Below, one piece after another: positions 1-7,341 of a stretch of 64,000 bases of DNA. The first letter of the stretch is position 1, and each line of letters starts with the position of its first letter. The position numbers and the translations under genes are program-made. The notes beneath the pieces were generated by a model, which was not told where the DNA came from, ran no database searches, and saw nothing but the letters and a program-made list of their open reading frames with translations. Source of the stretch: Gallaecimonas sp. GXIMD4217 (GTDB taxonomy: Bacteria > Pseudomonadota > Gammaproteobacteria > Enterobacterales > Gallaecimonadaceae); NCBI RefSeq assembly GCF_038087665.1, contig NZ_CP149925.1, forward strand, positions 1,984,870 through 2,048,869, in the 5' to 3' direction.

Positions 1-1
1 G

Positions 2-361
2 ACCGAGAAGCTGCTGGTCAACTTCGACAACAACTCGGCCCTGGTCAAGCCCCAATACTTCGGTGAAATACAGCGCATCGCCAAGTTCATGAAGGCCTTC
101 CCGAAACTGGACGTGGTCATCGAAGGTCACACCTCCGCCCCCGGCAAGGCCAGCTACAACCTGACCCTGTCCGAGCGCCGCGCCCAGGCCGTGGGTGAAG
201 TCCTGGCCAGCGAATTCGGCATCGACCGTGCCCGCATCAAGACCGTCGGCTACGGCGAGACCCGCCCAGTCATGGCCGGCAGCAGCAAGGAGGCCAATGC
301 CGCCAACCGCCGCATCGAGGCCAAGCTGTCTGCGACCCGCAAGGTCGAAGTCACCAAGTAA
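2..361 (+). CDS. OmpA-family C-terminal domain protein (5' end outside window)
   Basis: The frame is open from the first base of the window, so the gene begins upstream. The visible 119 residues form an OmpA-like peptidoglycan-binding domain: an LVNFDNNSALV strand, then VVIEGHTSAPGKASYNLTLSERRAQAV, then the VGYGETRP segment and the terminal NRRIEAKLS. In this family the Asp and Arg of such segments contact diaminopimelate, anchoring an outer-membrane protein or lipoprotein to the cell wall. The usual GHTD is GHTS here. A terminator follows within 20 bases. Whether the missing N-terminus is a beta-barrel or a lipoprotein cannot be told. Confidence 0.88.
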   Translation, partial: TEKLLVNFDNNSALVKPQYFGEIQRIAKFMKAFPKLDVVIEGHTSAPGKASYNLTLSERRAQAVGEVLASEFGIDRARIKTVGYGETRPVMAGSSKEANAANRRIEAKLSATRKVEVTK

Positions 362-377
362 ATTGCTTATCGATGGC

Positions 378-403
378 AAGGGGGGCTATGCTCCCCTTTT
401 TTT
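378..403 (+). terminator. Rho-independent terminator after the OmpA-like gene
   Basis: AAGGGG pairs with CCCCTT around a short loop, followed by a run of seven or eight T. It lies between the stop of the OmpA-like gene and the ribosome binding site of the next gene. Confidence 0.7.
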
Positions 404-417
404 ATGGGAGAAAAGGG

Positions 418-1035
418 ATGCGCAAGCCCCTTCGCTGGCTGGTCCAGGGCATGCTGGTGCTGGCCCCGGTGATCCTGACCTTTTACATGCTTTGGGCCCT
501 GTACCGCTTCCTGGAGCAGAACATCTTCACCCCTGTTGGCAACTGGCTGCTGCCCCTGCTGGGGATCTCGCCGCCACAATGGCTGATGGCGCCCCTGGGC
601 ATGGTGTTGGCACTGCTGCTGGTGATGCTGGTGGGCATGCTCACCGGCAACTTCCTGGGCGGGCGCCTGCTGCGCCTGGTGGACGGCGCCCTGTCGCGCA
701 TGCCGCTGGTCAAGCTGCTCTACAGCGCCATCAAGGACGTGTTGACTGCCATCTTCGGCGAGGACAGGCGCTTCAGCAATCCGGTACTGGTGACCCTGGG
801 TGAAGGGGTGCAGCTGATCGGCTTCATGACCCGGGACAACATGGCCGAGCTGGCCCTGGACGACCACGTGGCCGTCTACCTGCCCCAGTCCTTCAACTTC
901 GCCGGCAACCTGATCCTGGTGCCCCGCGACAAGGTCCAGCCCCTGGCCGTCAGTGCCGGCGACGTGCTGCCGCTGGTGGTGGCCGGTGGCGTGTCAAAAC
1001 AGAACGGCAACGGCTCATCGCAGAAGCCTTGCTAG
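418..1035 (+). CDS. DUF502 family inner-membrane protein
   Basis: A 205-residue protein starting MRKPLRWLVQGMLVLAP. The start was chosen because GGGAGAAAAGGG lies just upstream of this ATG; the longer frame begins inside the terminator. Two strong membrane segments are visible, roughly residues 8-30 and 60-85, followed by a soluble C-terminal half containing SRMPLVKLLYSAIKD and QLIGFMTRDN, which match the pattern of DUF502 proteins. The family's function is unknown. The C-terminal tail is Asn/Gly/Ser-rich. It stands alone, 50 bases before a lipoprotein gene. Confidence 0.85.
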   Translation: MRKPLRWLVQGMLVLAPVILTFYMLWALYRFLEQNIFTPVGNWLLPLLGISPPQWLMAPLGMVLALLLVMLVGMLTGNFLGGRLLRLVDGALSRMPLVKLLYSAIKDVLTAIFGEDRRFSNPVLVTLGEGVQLIGFMTRDNMAELALDDHVAVYLPQSFNFAGNLILVPRDKVQPLAVSAGDVLPLVVAGGVSKQNGNGSSQKPC

Positions 1036-1087
1036 GAAAAGGCCAAGAGGCCATGCTGTTGCCAATCAAAACAACAGGTAACAACAG

Positions 1088-2869
1088 ATGGTCTCGAAAA
1101 AACTCCTGGTCGGCGCCGCCGTTTCCCTGGCGCTGGCCGGCTGCAGCCAGAACATCCAGGCGCCCCAGGCCCCCGTCGCCCAGCTCCAGATGCAGGGCCA
1201 ATCCCAGGCCCTGCAGGCCCTGGTCGATGAATTCATCCCCGCCCTCTGGGAACAGTACCCCACCTGGGCACTCTACGTGGGTTACTACCGGCACGCCGGT
1301 GAGCTGCCCATCCCGAATGCCGAGGGCCGCGCCAGGCAGCTGGCCTTTGCCGATACCTGGCTGAAGCGCTTCGACGCCATCGATGCCAGCCAACTGCCGG
1401 CCAGCGAGCAGATCGACCTCAAGCTGATCCAGAACCAGCTCCGGGGCATCCGCTTCGGCATCAATGAACTCAAGAGCTGGCAGTGGAACCCGGCCCAATA
1501 CAACGTGGCCGGCGTGCTGGCCAGGCTGCTGAACGAGGAATTCGCCCCCGAGGCCGAACGCCTGGGCCTGATGATCGGCCACCTGGAGCAGGTGCCGGCC
1601 TACTACGCCGCCGCCCGGGCCAGCATCCACAATCCGACCCTGGTCCACACCAGCCTGGCCATAGGCCAGAACCAGGGCGCCTTCAGCGTGCTCAACCAGG
1701 CCCTGCTGGACAGGGTCGCCGGCTCCGCCCTGAGCGCGGCCGACAAGCTACGTTTCGAGTCGGCCTACTGGCAGGCCAAGGCCGCCATCCAGAGCCATGT
1801 GCGCTGGCTGGAAGCCCTCAAGGGCCGGCTCGAAAAGGAAGGCGCCCGCTCCTTCCGCCTGGGCGAGGCCCTCTACGAGCAGAAGTTCGCCAACGACATC
1901 CAGTCCGGCCTGACCGCCAGGCAGATGTACCACAAGGCCCTGGCCGACAAGGAGCAGGTGCTTGGCGAGATGATCAAGCTCACCGACCAGCTCTGGCCCA
2001 AGTACTTCCCGGGCCAGGCCCAGCCCGCCGACCAGCGCCAGGCGGTACGGACCCTGATCCAGCACCTGTCGGTCAAGCATGTGGACAGGGACGACTTCGT
2101 GCCCGCCATCAAGGCCCAGATCCCCGAGCTGGAAGCCTTCATCCGCGCCAAGGATCTGCTGACCCTGGATCCCAGCAAGCCGCTGGTGGTGCGTGAGACC
2201 CCACAATACATGCGCGGCTTCGCCGGCGCCTCCATCTCCGCCCCCGGTCCCTACGACAGCGGCGCCAACACCTATTACAACGTCACCCCCCTGGACGGCA
2301 TGAGCGACGCCCAGGCCGAAAGCTACCTGCGCGAGTACAATCACTGGATCCTGCAGGTCCTCAACATCCACGAGGCCATTCCCGGCCACTACACCCAGCT
2401 GGTCTATTCCAACCAGTCCCCCAGCCTGGTCAAGAGCCTGTTCGGCAACGGCGCCATGGTCGAGGGCTGGGCCGTCTACACGGAGCGGATGATGCTGGAA
2501 GCGGGCTACGGCGACTTCGAGCCGGAGCTGTGGCTGATGTATTACAAGTGGAACCTGCGGGTGATCTGCAACACCATACTGGACTACAGCCTGCATGTGC
2601 TGGGCATGACCGAGGAGGAGGCCCTGGATCTGTTGATGAACGACGCCTTCCAGGAAGAGGCCGAAGCCCGGGGCAAGTGGAAGCGGGCGACCCTGTCACA
2701 GGTGCAGCTGACCAGCTACTACTCGGGTTTCAGGGAGATCTACGACCTGCGTGAGGAGCTCAAGGCCAGGCAGGGCGACGCCTTCGACCTCAAGGCCTTC
2801 CACGAGCAGTTCCTGAGTTACGGCTCGGCCCCAGTGCGGGACATCAGGACCCTGATGCTGAGCCAGTGA
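1088..2869 (+). CDS. DUF885 family lipoprotein, putative zinc peptidase
   Basis: 593 residues. The N-terminus MVSKKLLVGAAVSLALAGC is a lipoprotein signal with lipobox LAGC, so the mature protein is probably anchored on the periplasmic side of a membrane. The rest matches the DUF885 pattern: long helical repeats, SGANTYYNVTPLDG, then HEAIPGH at residues 428-434, an HExxxGH zinc-binding motif followed by an EGWAVY segment that supplies a further ligand in this clan. Family members are thought to be carboxypeptidase-like metallopeptidases, but the substrate is unknown. Its stop lies 26 bases inside the end of the convergent gene. Confidence 0.88.
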   Translation: MVSKKLLVGAAVSLALAGCSQNIQAPQAPVAQLQMQGQSQALQALVDEFIPALWEQYPTWALYVGYYRHAGELPIPNAEGRARQLAFADTWLKRFDAIDASQLPASEQIDLKLIQNQLRGIRFGINELKSWQWNPAQYNVAGVLARLLNEEFAPEAERLGLMIGHLEQVPAYYAAARASIHNPTLVHTSLAIGQNQGAFSVLNQALLDRVAGSALSAADKLRFESAYWQAKAAIQSHVRWLEALKGRLEKEGARSFRLGEALYEQKFANDIQSGLTARQMYHKALADKEQVLGEMIKLTDQLWPKYFPGQAQPADQRQAVRTLIQHLSVKHVDRDDFVPAIKAQIPELEAFIRAKDLLTLDPSKPLVVRETPQYMRGFAGASISAPGPYDSGANTYYNVTPLDGMSDAQAESYLREYNHWILQVLNIHEAIPGHYTQLVYSNQSPSLVKSLFGNGAMVEGWAVYTERMMLEAGYGDFEPELWLMYYKWNLRVICNTILDYSLHVLGMTEEEALDLLMNDAFQEEAEARGKWKRATLSQVQLTSYYSGFREIYDLREELKARQGDAFDLKAFHEQFLSYGSAPVRDIRTLMLSQ

Positions 2870-3269
2870 GTGCCTGCTGCTCGGGCGCTTCCCTGAGCAG
2901 CTGTTGGCGGGCGCGGTTGGCCATGGCGATGGCCTCGGCCGCCACCCGCCTGTCCTGGGCGGAGGGCTCCACCGGTGCCAGGGCGGCCCTGTGGATCTGC
3001 TCCGCCTTCTCCAGAGTGGCCTGGGGATCCCCGGCCACTTCCGAGGCGTCTATGGCCACCTCCCCCGTTACCGCATAGCGACGGCCGTCCGGCCCTTTTT
3101 CATATCCGTAGCTGACCCCCTGGGCATAGGGCCCGGCGGCGTTGAGGTGGGCCTGCTCGTGGCTGCGCACCTCCCTGTCCCTGGCCTTCAGCTCGGCCAC
3201 CTGCTGCCGTTGCGCCGGGTCAAGGGCCGCGCCGGCGGCGGCCTGCGGGGTGGCGGTCAGGCCTTCCAT
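2844..3269 (-). CDS. Putative metallopeptidase, SprA-related family (HEQAH motif)
   Basis: 141 residues. Residues 29-70 carry the hallmark of a small, poorly characterised metallopeptidase family: ARDREVRSHEQAHLNAAG followed by SYGYEKGPDGRRYAVTGEV. HEQAH at 37-41 is an HExxH zinc motif. The remainder is an Ala/Glu/Gln-rich helix typical of the family. Relatives usually carry a longer Pro/Gln-rich N-terminus; here that part appears to be the separate frame immediately upstream, whose stop is two bases before this ATG. The ends of this gene and the DUF885 gene overlap convergently. Activity has not been established for the family, as far as I recall. Confidence 0.75.
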   Translation of the reverse strand: MEGLTATPQAAAGAALDPAQRQQVAELKARDREVRSHEQAHLNAAGPYAQGVSYGYEKGPDGRRYAVTGEVAIDASEVAGDPQATLEKAEQIHRAALAPVEPSAQDRRVAAEAIAMANRARQQLLREAPEQQALTGSASGS

Positions 3270-3271
3270 GG

Positions 3272-3505
3272 TCAGGCCCGGGAATCGATCAGGGTACCCA
3301 GGGCATCATCGGCGGCGGGGTTGCGGCCGTTGTCGGTGCGATCCTGGTATTCGGCCACCCGCTGCTCCACCTGGTTGCGGCTCAGGGGCGCTTCGGCGGC
3401 GTCAAGCTGCTGCGGCTCGAGCTCGGCTTGTGGTGGCTGGGGCGCCGGCCTGGCCTCCGGCTGGGGGGCATTGAGGGGCGGCAGGGGCTGGTTGCTGATT
3501 TCCAT
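3272..3505 (-). CDS. Small Pro/Gln/Ala-rich protein upstream of the HEQAH peptidase
   Basis: 77 residues starting MEISNQPLPPLNAP, with GGAGACGAAT just before the ATG. The first 45 residues are low complexity (Pro, Ala, Gln, Glu); the last 30 (NQVEQRVAEYQDR to GTLIDSRA) look helical. It ends in TGA two bases before the next ATG, so the two genes are almost certainly co-transcribed and translationally coupled. It may be a stand-alone protein, or the natural N-terminus of the HEQAH protein split by a frameshift. No family was recognised. Confidence 0.6.
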   Translation of the reverse strand: MEISNQPLPPLNAPQPEARPAPQPPQAELEPQQLDAAEAPLSRNQVEQRVAEYQDRTDNGRNPAADDALGTLIDSRA

Positions 3506-3614
3506 ATTCGTCTCCTTTTTCGCCAACGTCCCAAGCATACACCCAAAGGCCCTTGCATGGCGTCGGCGCCTTTGATACTTCTGTCACATAATTCGGGCAG
3601 ACAAGGATCTTCAG

Positions 3615-4208
3615 TTGACCAGTCATCTCTTTGCCCACCTGGCGCGGATGAAGCTGATCCGCCGCTGGCCCTTGATGCACAACGTGCAACAGGAAAACGT
3701 GGCCGAGCACAGCCTGCAGGTGGCCACCGTGGCCCATGCCCTGACCCTGATCCACAACCAGTTGGCCGGGGACAACCTCAACGCCGACCGGGCCGCCACC
3801 CTGGCCCTGTTCCACGACGCCTCCGAGGTGCTGACCGGCGATCTGCCCACCCCGGTCAAGTACTACAACCCCAAGATCGCCGACGAATACAAGAAGATAG
3901 AGGACGCCGCCGAAGCCCGGCTGGTCTCCATGGCGCCGCCGCTGCTGCGCGACGACTTCGCCGCCCTGATCCACCAGAAGGACGAGCCCGCCAGGCTCAA
4001 GGCCCTGGTCAAGGATGCCGATACCCTCTGCGCCTACCTCAAGTGCCTGCAGGAGCTGAACATGGGCAATCACGAGTTCGAGCAGGCCCGCAAGCGCCTG
4101 GAGGCCATGCTGGCCGAGCGCATGAACCCGGCCATCCAGTATTTCCTGGACACCTTCGTGCCCAGCTTCACCCTGACCCTGGACGAGATCAGCAATGACC
4201 CTGAGTGA
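3615..4208 (+). CDS. yfbR: 5'-deoxynucleotidase YfbR
   Basis: 197 residues, almost collinear with E. coli YfbR (199): [19 protein letters not shown], then [14 protein letters not shown] and [21 protein letters not shown], then [14 protein letters not shown]. The HD-domain metal ligands are visible, including H67-D68. It dephosphorylates deoxyribonucleoside 5'-monophosphates and so trims dNMP pools. The start is a TTG preceded by AAGGA at good spacing; no ATG fits, and the TTG gives the family's usual N-terminus. The last 14 bases overlap the dGTPase gene, so the two nucleotide-pool enzymes are probably translationally coupled. Confidence 0.95.
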   Translation: MTSHLFAHLARMKLIRRWPLMHNVQQENVAEHSLQVATVAHALTLIHNQLAGDNLNADRAATLALFHDASEVLTGDLPTPVKYYNPKIADEYKKIEDAAEARLVSMAPPLLRDDFAALIHQKDEPARLKALVKDADTLCAYLKCLQELNMGNHEFEQARKRLEAMLAERMNPAIQYFLDTFVPSFTLTLDEISNDPE

Positions 4209-5523
4209 CCACTGGCTGGCCCGGCCCGACGCCGACCAGAGCCCCAGGCGCCACGACCACAGATCCCCCTTCCAGCGCGACCGGGCGCGGATCCTGCACT
4301 CGGCGGCCTTTCGCCGCCTGCAGGCCAAGACCCAGGTGCTGGGGGTGGGCCAGGCCGACTTCTACCGCACCCGCCTCACCCATTCCCTGGAGGCGGCCCA
4401 GATCGGCACCGGCATCCTGGCCCAGCTCAGGCACAAGTACCCAAAGCTGCAGTGGCTGCTGCCGGACGAGGCCCTGGTGGACGCCCTCTGCCTGGCCCAC
4501 GACATCGGCCACCCGCCCTTCGGCCACGGCGGCGAGGTGGCCCTGAACTACATGATGCGCGAGGCCGGCGGCTTCGAGGGCAACGGCCAGACCCTGCGCA
4601 TCCTGGCCAGGCTGGAGCCCTATACCCAGCAAAACGGCATGAACCTGTGCCGCCGCACCCTGCTGGGCGTGCTCAAATACCCGGTGCTGGCAAGCCGCTG
4701 CCAGGGCCCCTTGCCGGAGGCGGTGACCAACCACCGCCAGCTGCGCGCCGCCGACTGGCAGCCTCCCAAGGCCATCTACGACGACGACAAGGCCATACTG
4801 GACTGGATCCTGGCGCCCCTGTCAGGCGCCGACCAAACGCGCTTCTCCCAGCTGCGCACCACCAGGCAGCGCCATGCCAAGGCCAAGTACAAGTCCCTGG
4901 ACTGCTCCATCATGGAGCTGGGCGATGATATCGCCTATTCGGTCCATGACCTCGAGGACGCCATCGTCATGGGCCTGGTCAGCGCCCAGGCCTGGCAGCA
5001 GGACGTGCAGGAGCCCATAGAGACCCTGGCCGTGCCCTGGCTGTCGGACAACATGGCCAGGCTCAGCGAGCAGATGTTCAGCGGTGAGCACTTCCTGCGC
5101 AAGGACGCCATAGGCGCCATGGTCAACGCCTTCATCACCAGCATCGAGCTGATGCAGCTTGGCGAATTCGACAGCCCCTTGCTGGACTGGAATGCCGCCC
5201 TGCCCGGCCCCTACCAGCAGGCGCTCAACGTACTGAAGGGCTTCGTCTACCGGCATGTGGTCAAGCAGCCCGAGCTGCAGTTGCTGGAATACAAGGGCCA
5301 GCAGATGGTGATGGGGCTGTTCGAGGCCATGGCTTCGGACCCCCAGCGGCTGCTGCCCCAGAGCACCAGGGTCCGCTGGCAGGAAGCCAGGGAGAAGGGC
5401 GAGAACGCGCTGCGGGTGATAGCCGACTATATCGCCGGCATGACCGACGATTACGCCGGCCGGCTCTACGCCACCCTGTTCCTGCCCAAAGCCGGCACCG
5501 TCTTCGAGCGCCAGGTGCAATGA
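4195..5523 (+). CDS. dGTP triphosphohydrolase-like HD protein
   Basis: 442 residues. The N-terminus [35 protein letters not shown] and the motif [13 protein letters not shown] (H102-D103) define the dGTPase branch of the HD superfamily, which cleaves dNTPs to deoxynucleoside and tripolyphosphate. [20 protein letters not shown] and [17 protein letters not shown] continue the pattern. The gene starts inside the end of yfbR, which acts on dNMPs, so the pair may set the dNTP supply. Some gammaproteobacterial relatives restrict phage by dGTP depletion; whether this copy does so is not visible in the sequence. Confidence 0.92.
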   Translation: MTLSDHWLARPDADQSPRRHDHRSPFQRDRARILHSAAFRRLQAKTQVLGVGQADFYRTRLTHSLEAAQIGTGILAQLRHKYPKLQWLLPDEALVDALCLAHDIGHPPFGHGGEVALNYMMREAGGFEGNGQTLRILARLEPYTQQNGMNLCRRTLLGVLKYPVLASRCQGPLPEAVTNHRQLRAADWQPPKAIYDDDKAILDWILAPLSGADQTRFSQLRTTRQRHAKAKYKSLDCSIMELGDDIAYSVHDLEDAIVMGLVSAQAWQQDVQEPIETLAVPWLSDNMARLSEQMFSGEHFLRKDAIGAMVNAFITSIELMQLGEFDSPLLDWNAALPGPYQQALNVLKGFVYRHVVKQPELQLLEYKGQQMVMGLFEAMASDPQRLLPQSTRVRWQEAREKGENALRVIADYIAGMTDDYAGRLYATLFLPKAGTVFERQVQ

Positions 5524-5551
5524 AAAAGGCGCCCTTGGGCGCCTTTTCTTT
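5523..5551. terminator. Bidirectional terminator between convergent genes
   Basis: A perfect 11-bp inverted repeat, AAAAGGCGCCC / GGGCGCCTTTT with a TT loop, overlaps the stop region of both the dGTPase gene and the convergent small lipoprotein gene. It can work in both directions. Confidence 0.85.
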
Positions 5552-5717
5552 AGCAGCGGCCTTTCTTGGCCTGGCCCGGCGGGCAGTGTTTGCCGTGGCC
5601 ACCGGAGCTGTGAACACCGTCGATCTCCACCTGGGGCGGCTTGATCTCCAGGCTCGGGCCGCGGATGGCGCAGGCGTTCAGCAGCAGGCAACCCATGACA
5701 ATGGCAAGCTTCTTCAT
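5550..5717 (-). CDS. Small lipoprotein of unknown function
   Basis: 55 residues starting MKKLAIVMGCLLLNAC, a short lipoprotein signal with lipobox LNAC. The mature part is only about 40 residues and ends in HCPPGQAKKGRC, a Pro/Gly/Lys tail with two cysteines that recurs in small envelope proteins of related bacteria. The longer frame upstream lacks a better start; this ATG follows AGAGAAAGAAAC. No known function. Confidence 0.7.
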   Translation of the reverse strand: MKKLAIVMGCLLLNACAIRGPSLEIKPPQVEIDGVHSSGGHGKHCPPGQAKKGRC

Positions 5718-5781
5718 GTTTCTTTCTCTGTATTGTGGGTAGATCCGCAAAAGGATACCAGAGAGGGCCCTAAACCCGGCC

Positions 5782-6411
5782 TTAACCCAGCACCGGAAAG
5801 AGCACCTTCAGGCCACGGGCCATGAATTCCACCCCCAGGGCCATCATGATCAGGCCCATGATGCGGGTGATGACGTTGATGCCGGTGGTGCCAAGGCCCT
5901 TGCTGAGCAGGGGCGCCAGCATGAACACCAGCCAGGCGATGAAGCAGGCGGCGACTATGGTGGCGCCGAAGATGGACAGATCCATGACGCTGGAGTGGGC
6001 CTGGGCGTAGACGATCACCGTGGTGATGGCCGCCGGCCCGGCGATAAGCGGCAGCGCCAGGGGCACCAGGCTGACCGACTCCCGGGCCACCGCCTCCCGG
6101 CCTTCCTCGGCGGTGCGGCGCACCTCGCCCAGCTTGCCCTGCAGCATGGACAGCGAGGTGAAGCTGAGCAGGATGCCGCCGGCCACCTGGAAGGAGGCCA
6201 CCGAGATGGAGAACCAGCTCAGCAGCTCCTCGCCCAGCAACAGCACCACGAACAGGATGCAGATGGAGGCCACCACCGCCATCAGGGCGGTCCTGTGCCG
6301 TTCGCCGTCGTCCTGATGGGAGGTCAGACCGATAAAGACAGGTAGCAGCCCGAAGGGATTGATGATGGCCAGCAAGGCCACGAAAAACTGCATGTAAACG
6401 GAATAATCCAC
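5782..6411 (-). CDS. MarC family integral membrane protein
   Basis: 209 residues with six predicted membrane helices. The first helix contains INPFGLLPVFIGLT and the second half LALPLIAGPAAITTVIV, which are paired signature segments of the MarC (YchE/YhgN) family. The family was once linked to multiple antibiotic resistance but this was not upheld, and its transport substrate is unknown. It stands alone, divergent from the dioxygenase gene across a 224-base AT-richer gap. Confidence 0.9.
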   Translation of the reverse strand: MDYSVYMQFFVALLAIINPFGLLPVFIGLTSHQDDGERHRTALMAVVASICILFVVLLLGEELLSWFSISVASFQVAGGILLSFTSLSMLQGKLGEVRRTAEEGREAVARESVSLVPLALPLIAGPAAITTVIVYAQAHSSVMDLSIFGATIVAACFIAWLVFMLAPLLSKGLGTTGINVITRIMGLIMMALGVEFMARGLKVLFPVLG

Positions 6412-6635
6412 GCCCTGCTCCTGTGCTGGTCAATAACGGCAGGCCAGTCTACTGGCTGACCCGACATCCATCGAACGAATAATTTTGCAGGCGGTGTCAT
6501 TAGATTTACTTATTAATAGCCGTATACAACTCTTTACAGACTTTGTGACCGGGTCGTCATGACAGTGTTTCACTGTGCCGTTAGAATGTGCGCGCCTTGG
6601 CCGGCCATCTGGTCCGGCCTCTTAGATAGACAAAG

Positions 6636-7313
6636 ATGGACAACGCGATGATGAACGCCACGACTGAGCTGCAACAAAAGGTGTCTGACTACAGCTACCA
6701 GTTGGGTCAACTAAGCAATGCTGCTGTTGCCAGCCTGGCCCCCTCCTTCGCCCGCTTACCTCTGGATCCCTATATCGACGGCGATTTCCGCCTGCGCCGC
6801 TATTCCAACTTCAAGTTCATCGACGGCAAGCTGCTGCGCCAGCCCACCAAGAGCTTCATGCAGTCGAGCGACATCAACCAGTATCTGGGTGATGTGGAGC
6901 GCGTCTACGCTGAGCTGGAAGAGAGCGTCGCCCAGAGCGAGGCCATGGTGGAGCTGTTCGACTCCTTCAAGGCCGCCACCGGCCTCGGCGACGACGCCAT
7001 CATCGAAGTGCATCAGATGCGCATCACCTGCCAGCGCGACGACAGCTCCCTGCCCGCTCCCGAAGGGGTGCACCAGGACGGCTTCGATTTCCTGGGCGTC
7101 TATGTGATGGGCAACCATGACATCGAGGGCGGCGACATCATGCTCTACAACAAGCCCGATGAGGCCCCCTTCTTCCAGGAATACTTCGAGGCCGGCCGTT
7201 TCGTGATCCTCAACGACCGCAGGTATTTCCACAACGCCGCCCCCATAGCCCCCCTGCCGGGCCATGATAAGGGCGCCTGGGACGTCATCGTGCTGACCGC
7301 CCACGCCGCCTGA
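6636..7313 (+). CDS. 2-oxoglutarate/Fe(II) dioxygenase (amino-acid hydroxylase-like)
   Basis: 225 residues. The pattern fits the 2OG-Fe dioxygenase family that includes bacterial L-isoleucine 4-hydroxylase: RRYSNFKFIDG near residue 54, EVHQMRIT at 124-131, the iron ligands H146-x-D148 in APEGVHQDGFDF, and a distal H199 in RRYFHNAAPI followed by Gly/Lys/Trp residues. It would hydroxylate a free amino acid or small substrate using O2 and 2-oxoglutarate; the substrate cannot be read from sequence. The gene is monocistronic: an upstream gap with AT-rich stretches and a terminator right after the stop. No obvious substrate pathway lies nearby. Confidence 0.85.
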   Translation: MDNAMMNATTELQQKVSDYSYQLGQLSNAAVASLAPSFARLPLDPYIDGDFRLRRYSNFKFIDGKLLRQPTKSFMQSSDINQYLGDVERVYAELEESVAQSEAMVELFDSFKAATGLGDDAIIEVHQMRITCQRDDSSLPAPEGVHQDGFDFLGVYVMGNHDIEGGDIMLYNKPDEAPFFQEYFEAGRFVILNDRRYFHNAAPIAPLPGHDKGAWDVIVLTAHAA

Positions 7314-7315
7314 TG

Positions 7316-7341
7316 AAAAGCCGCCCAAGGGCGGCTTTTTT
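7316..7341. terminator. Terminator between dioxygenase and GGDEF genes
   Basis: AAAAGCCGCCC AA GGGCGGCTTTTTT, a near-perfect hairpin between two convergent genes; the T-run is best for the plus strand. Confidence 0.85.

Noticed and set aside
1036-1087. Possible terminator before the DUF885 gene
   Set aside because: GGCC-AAGA-GGCC is only four base pairs with no T-run.
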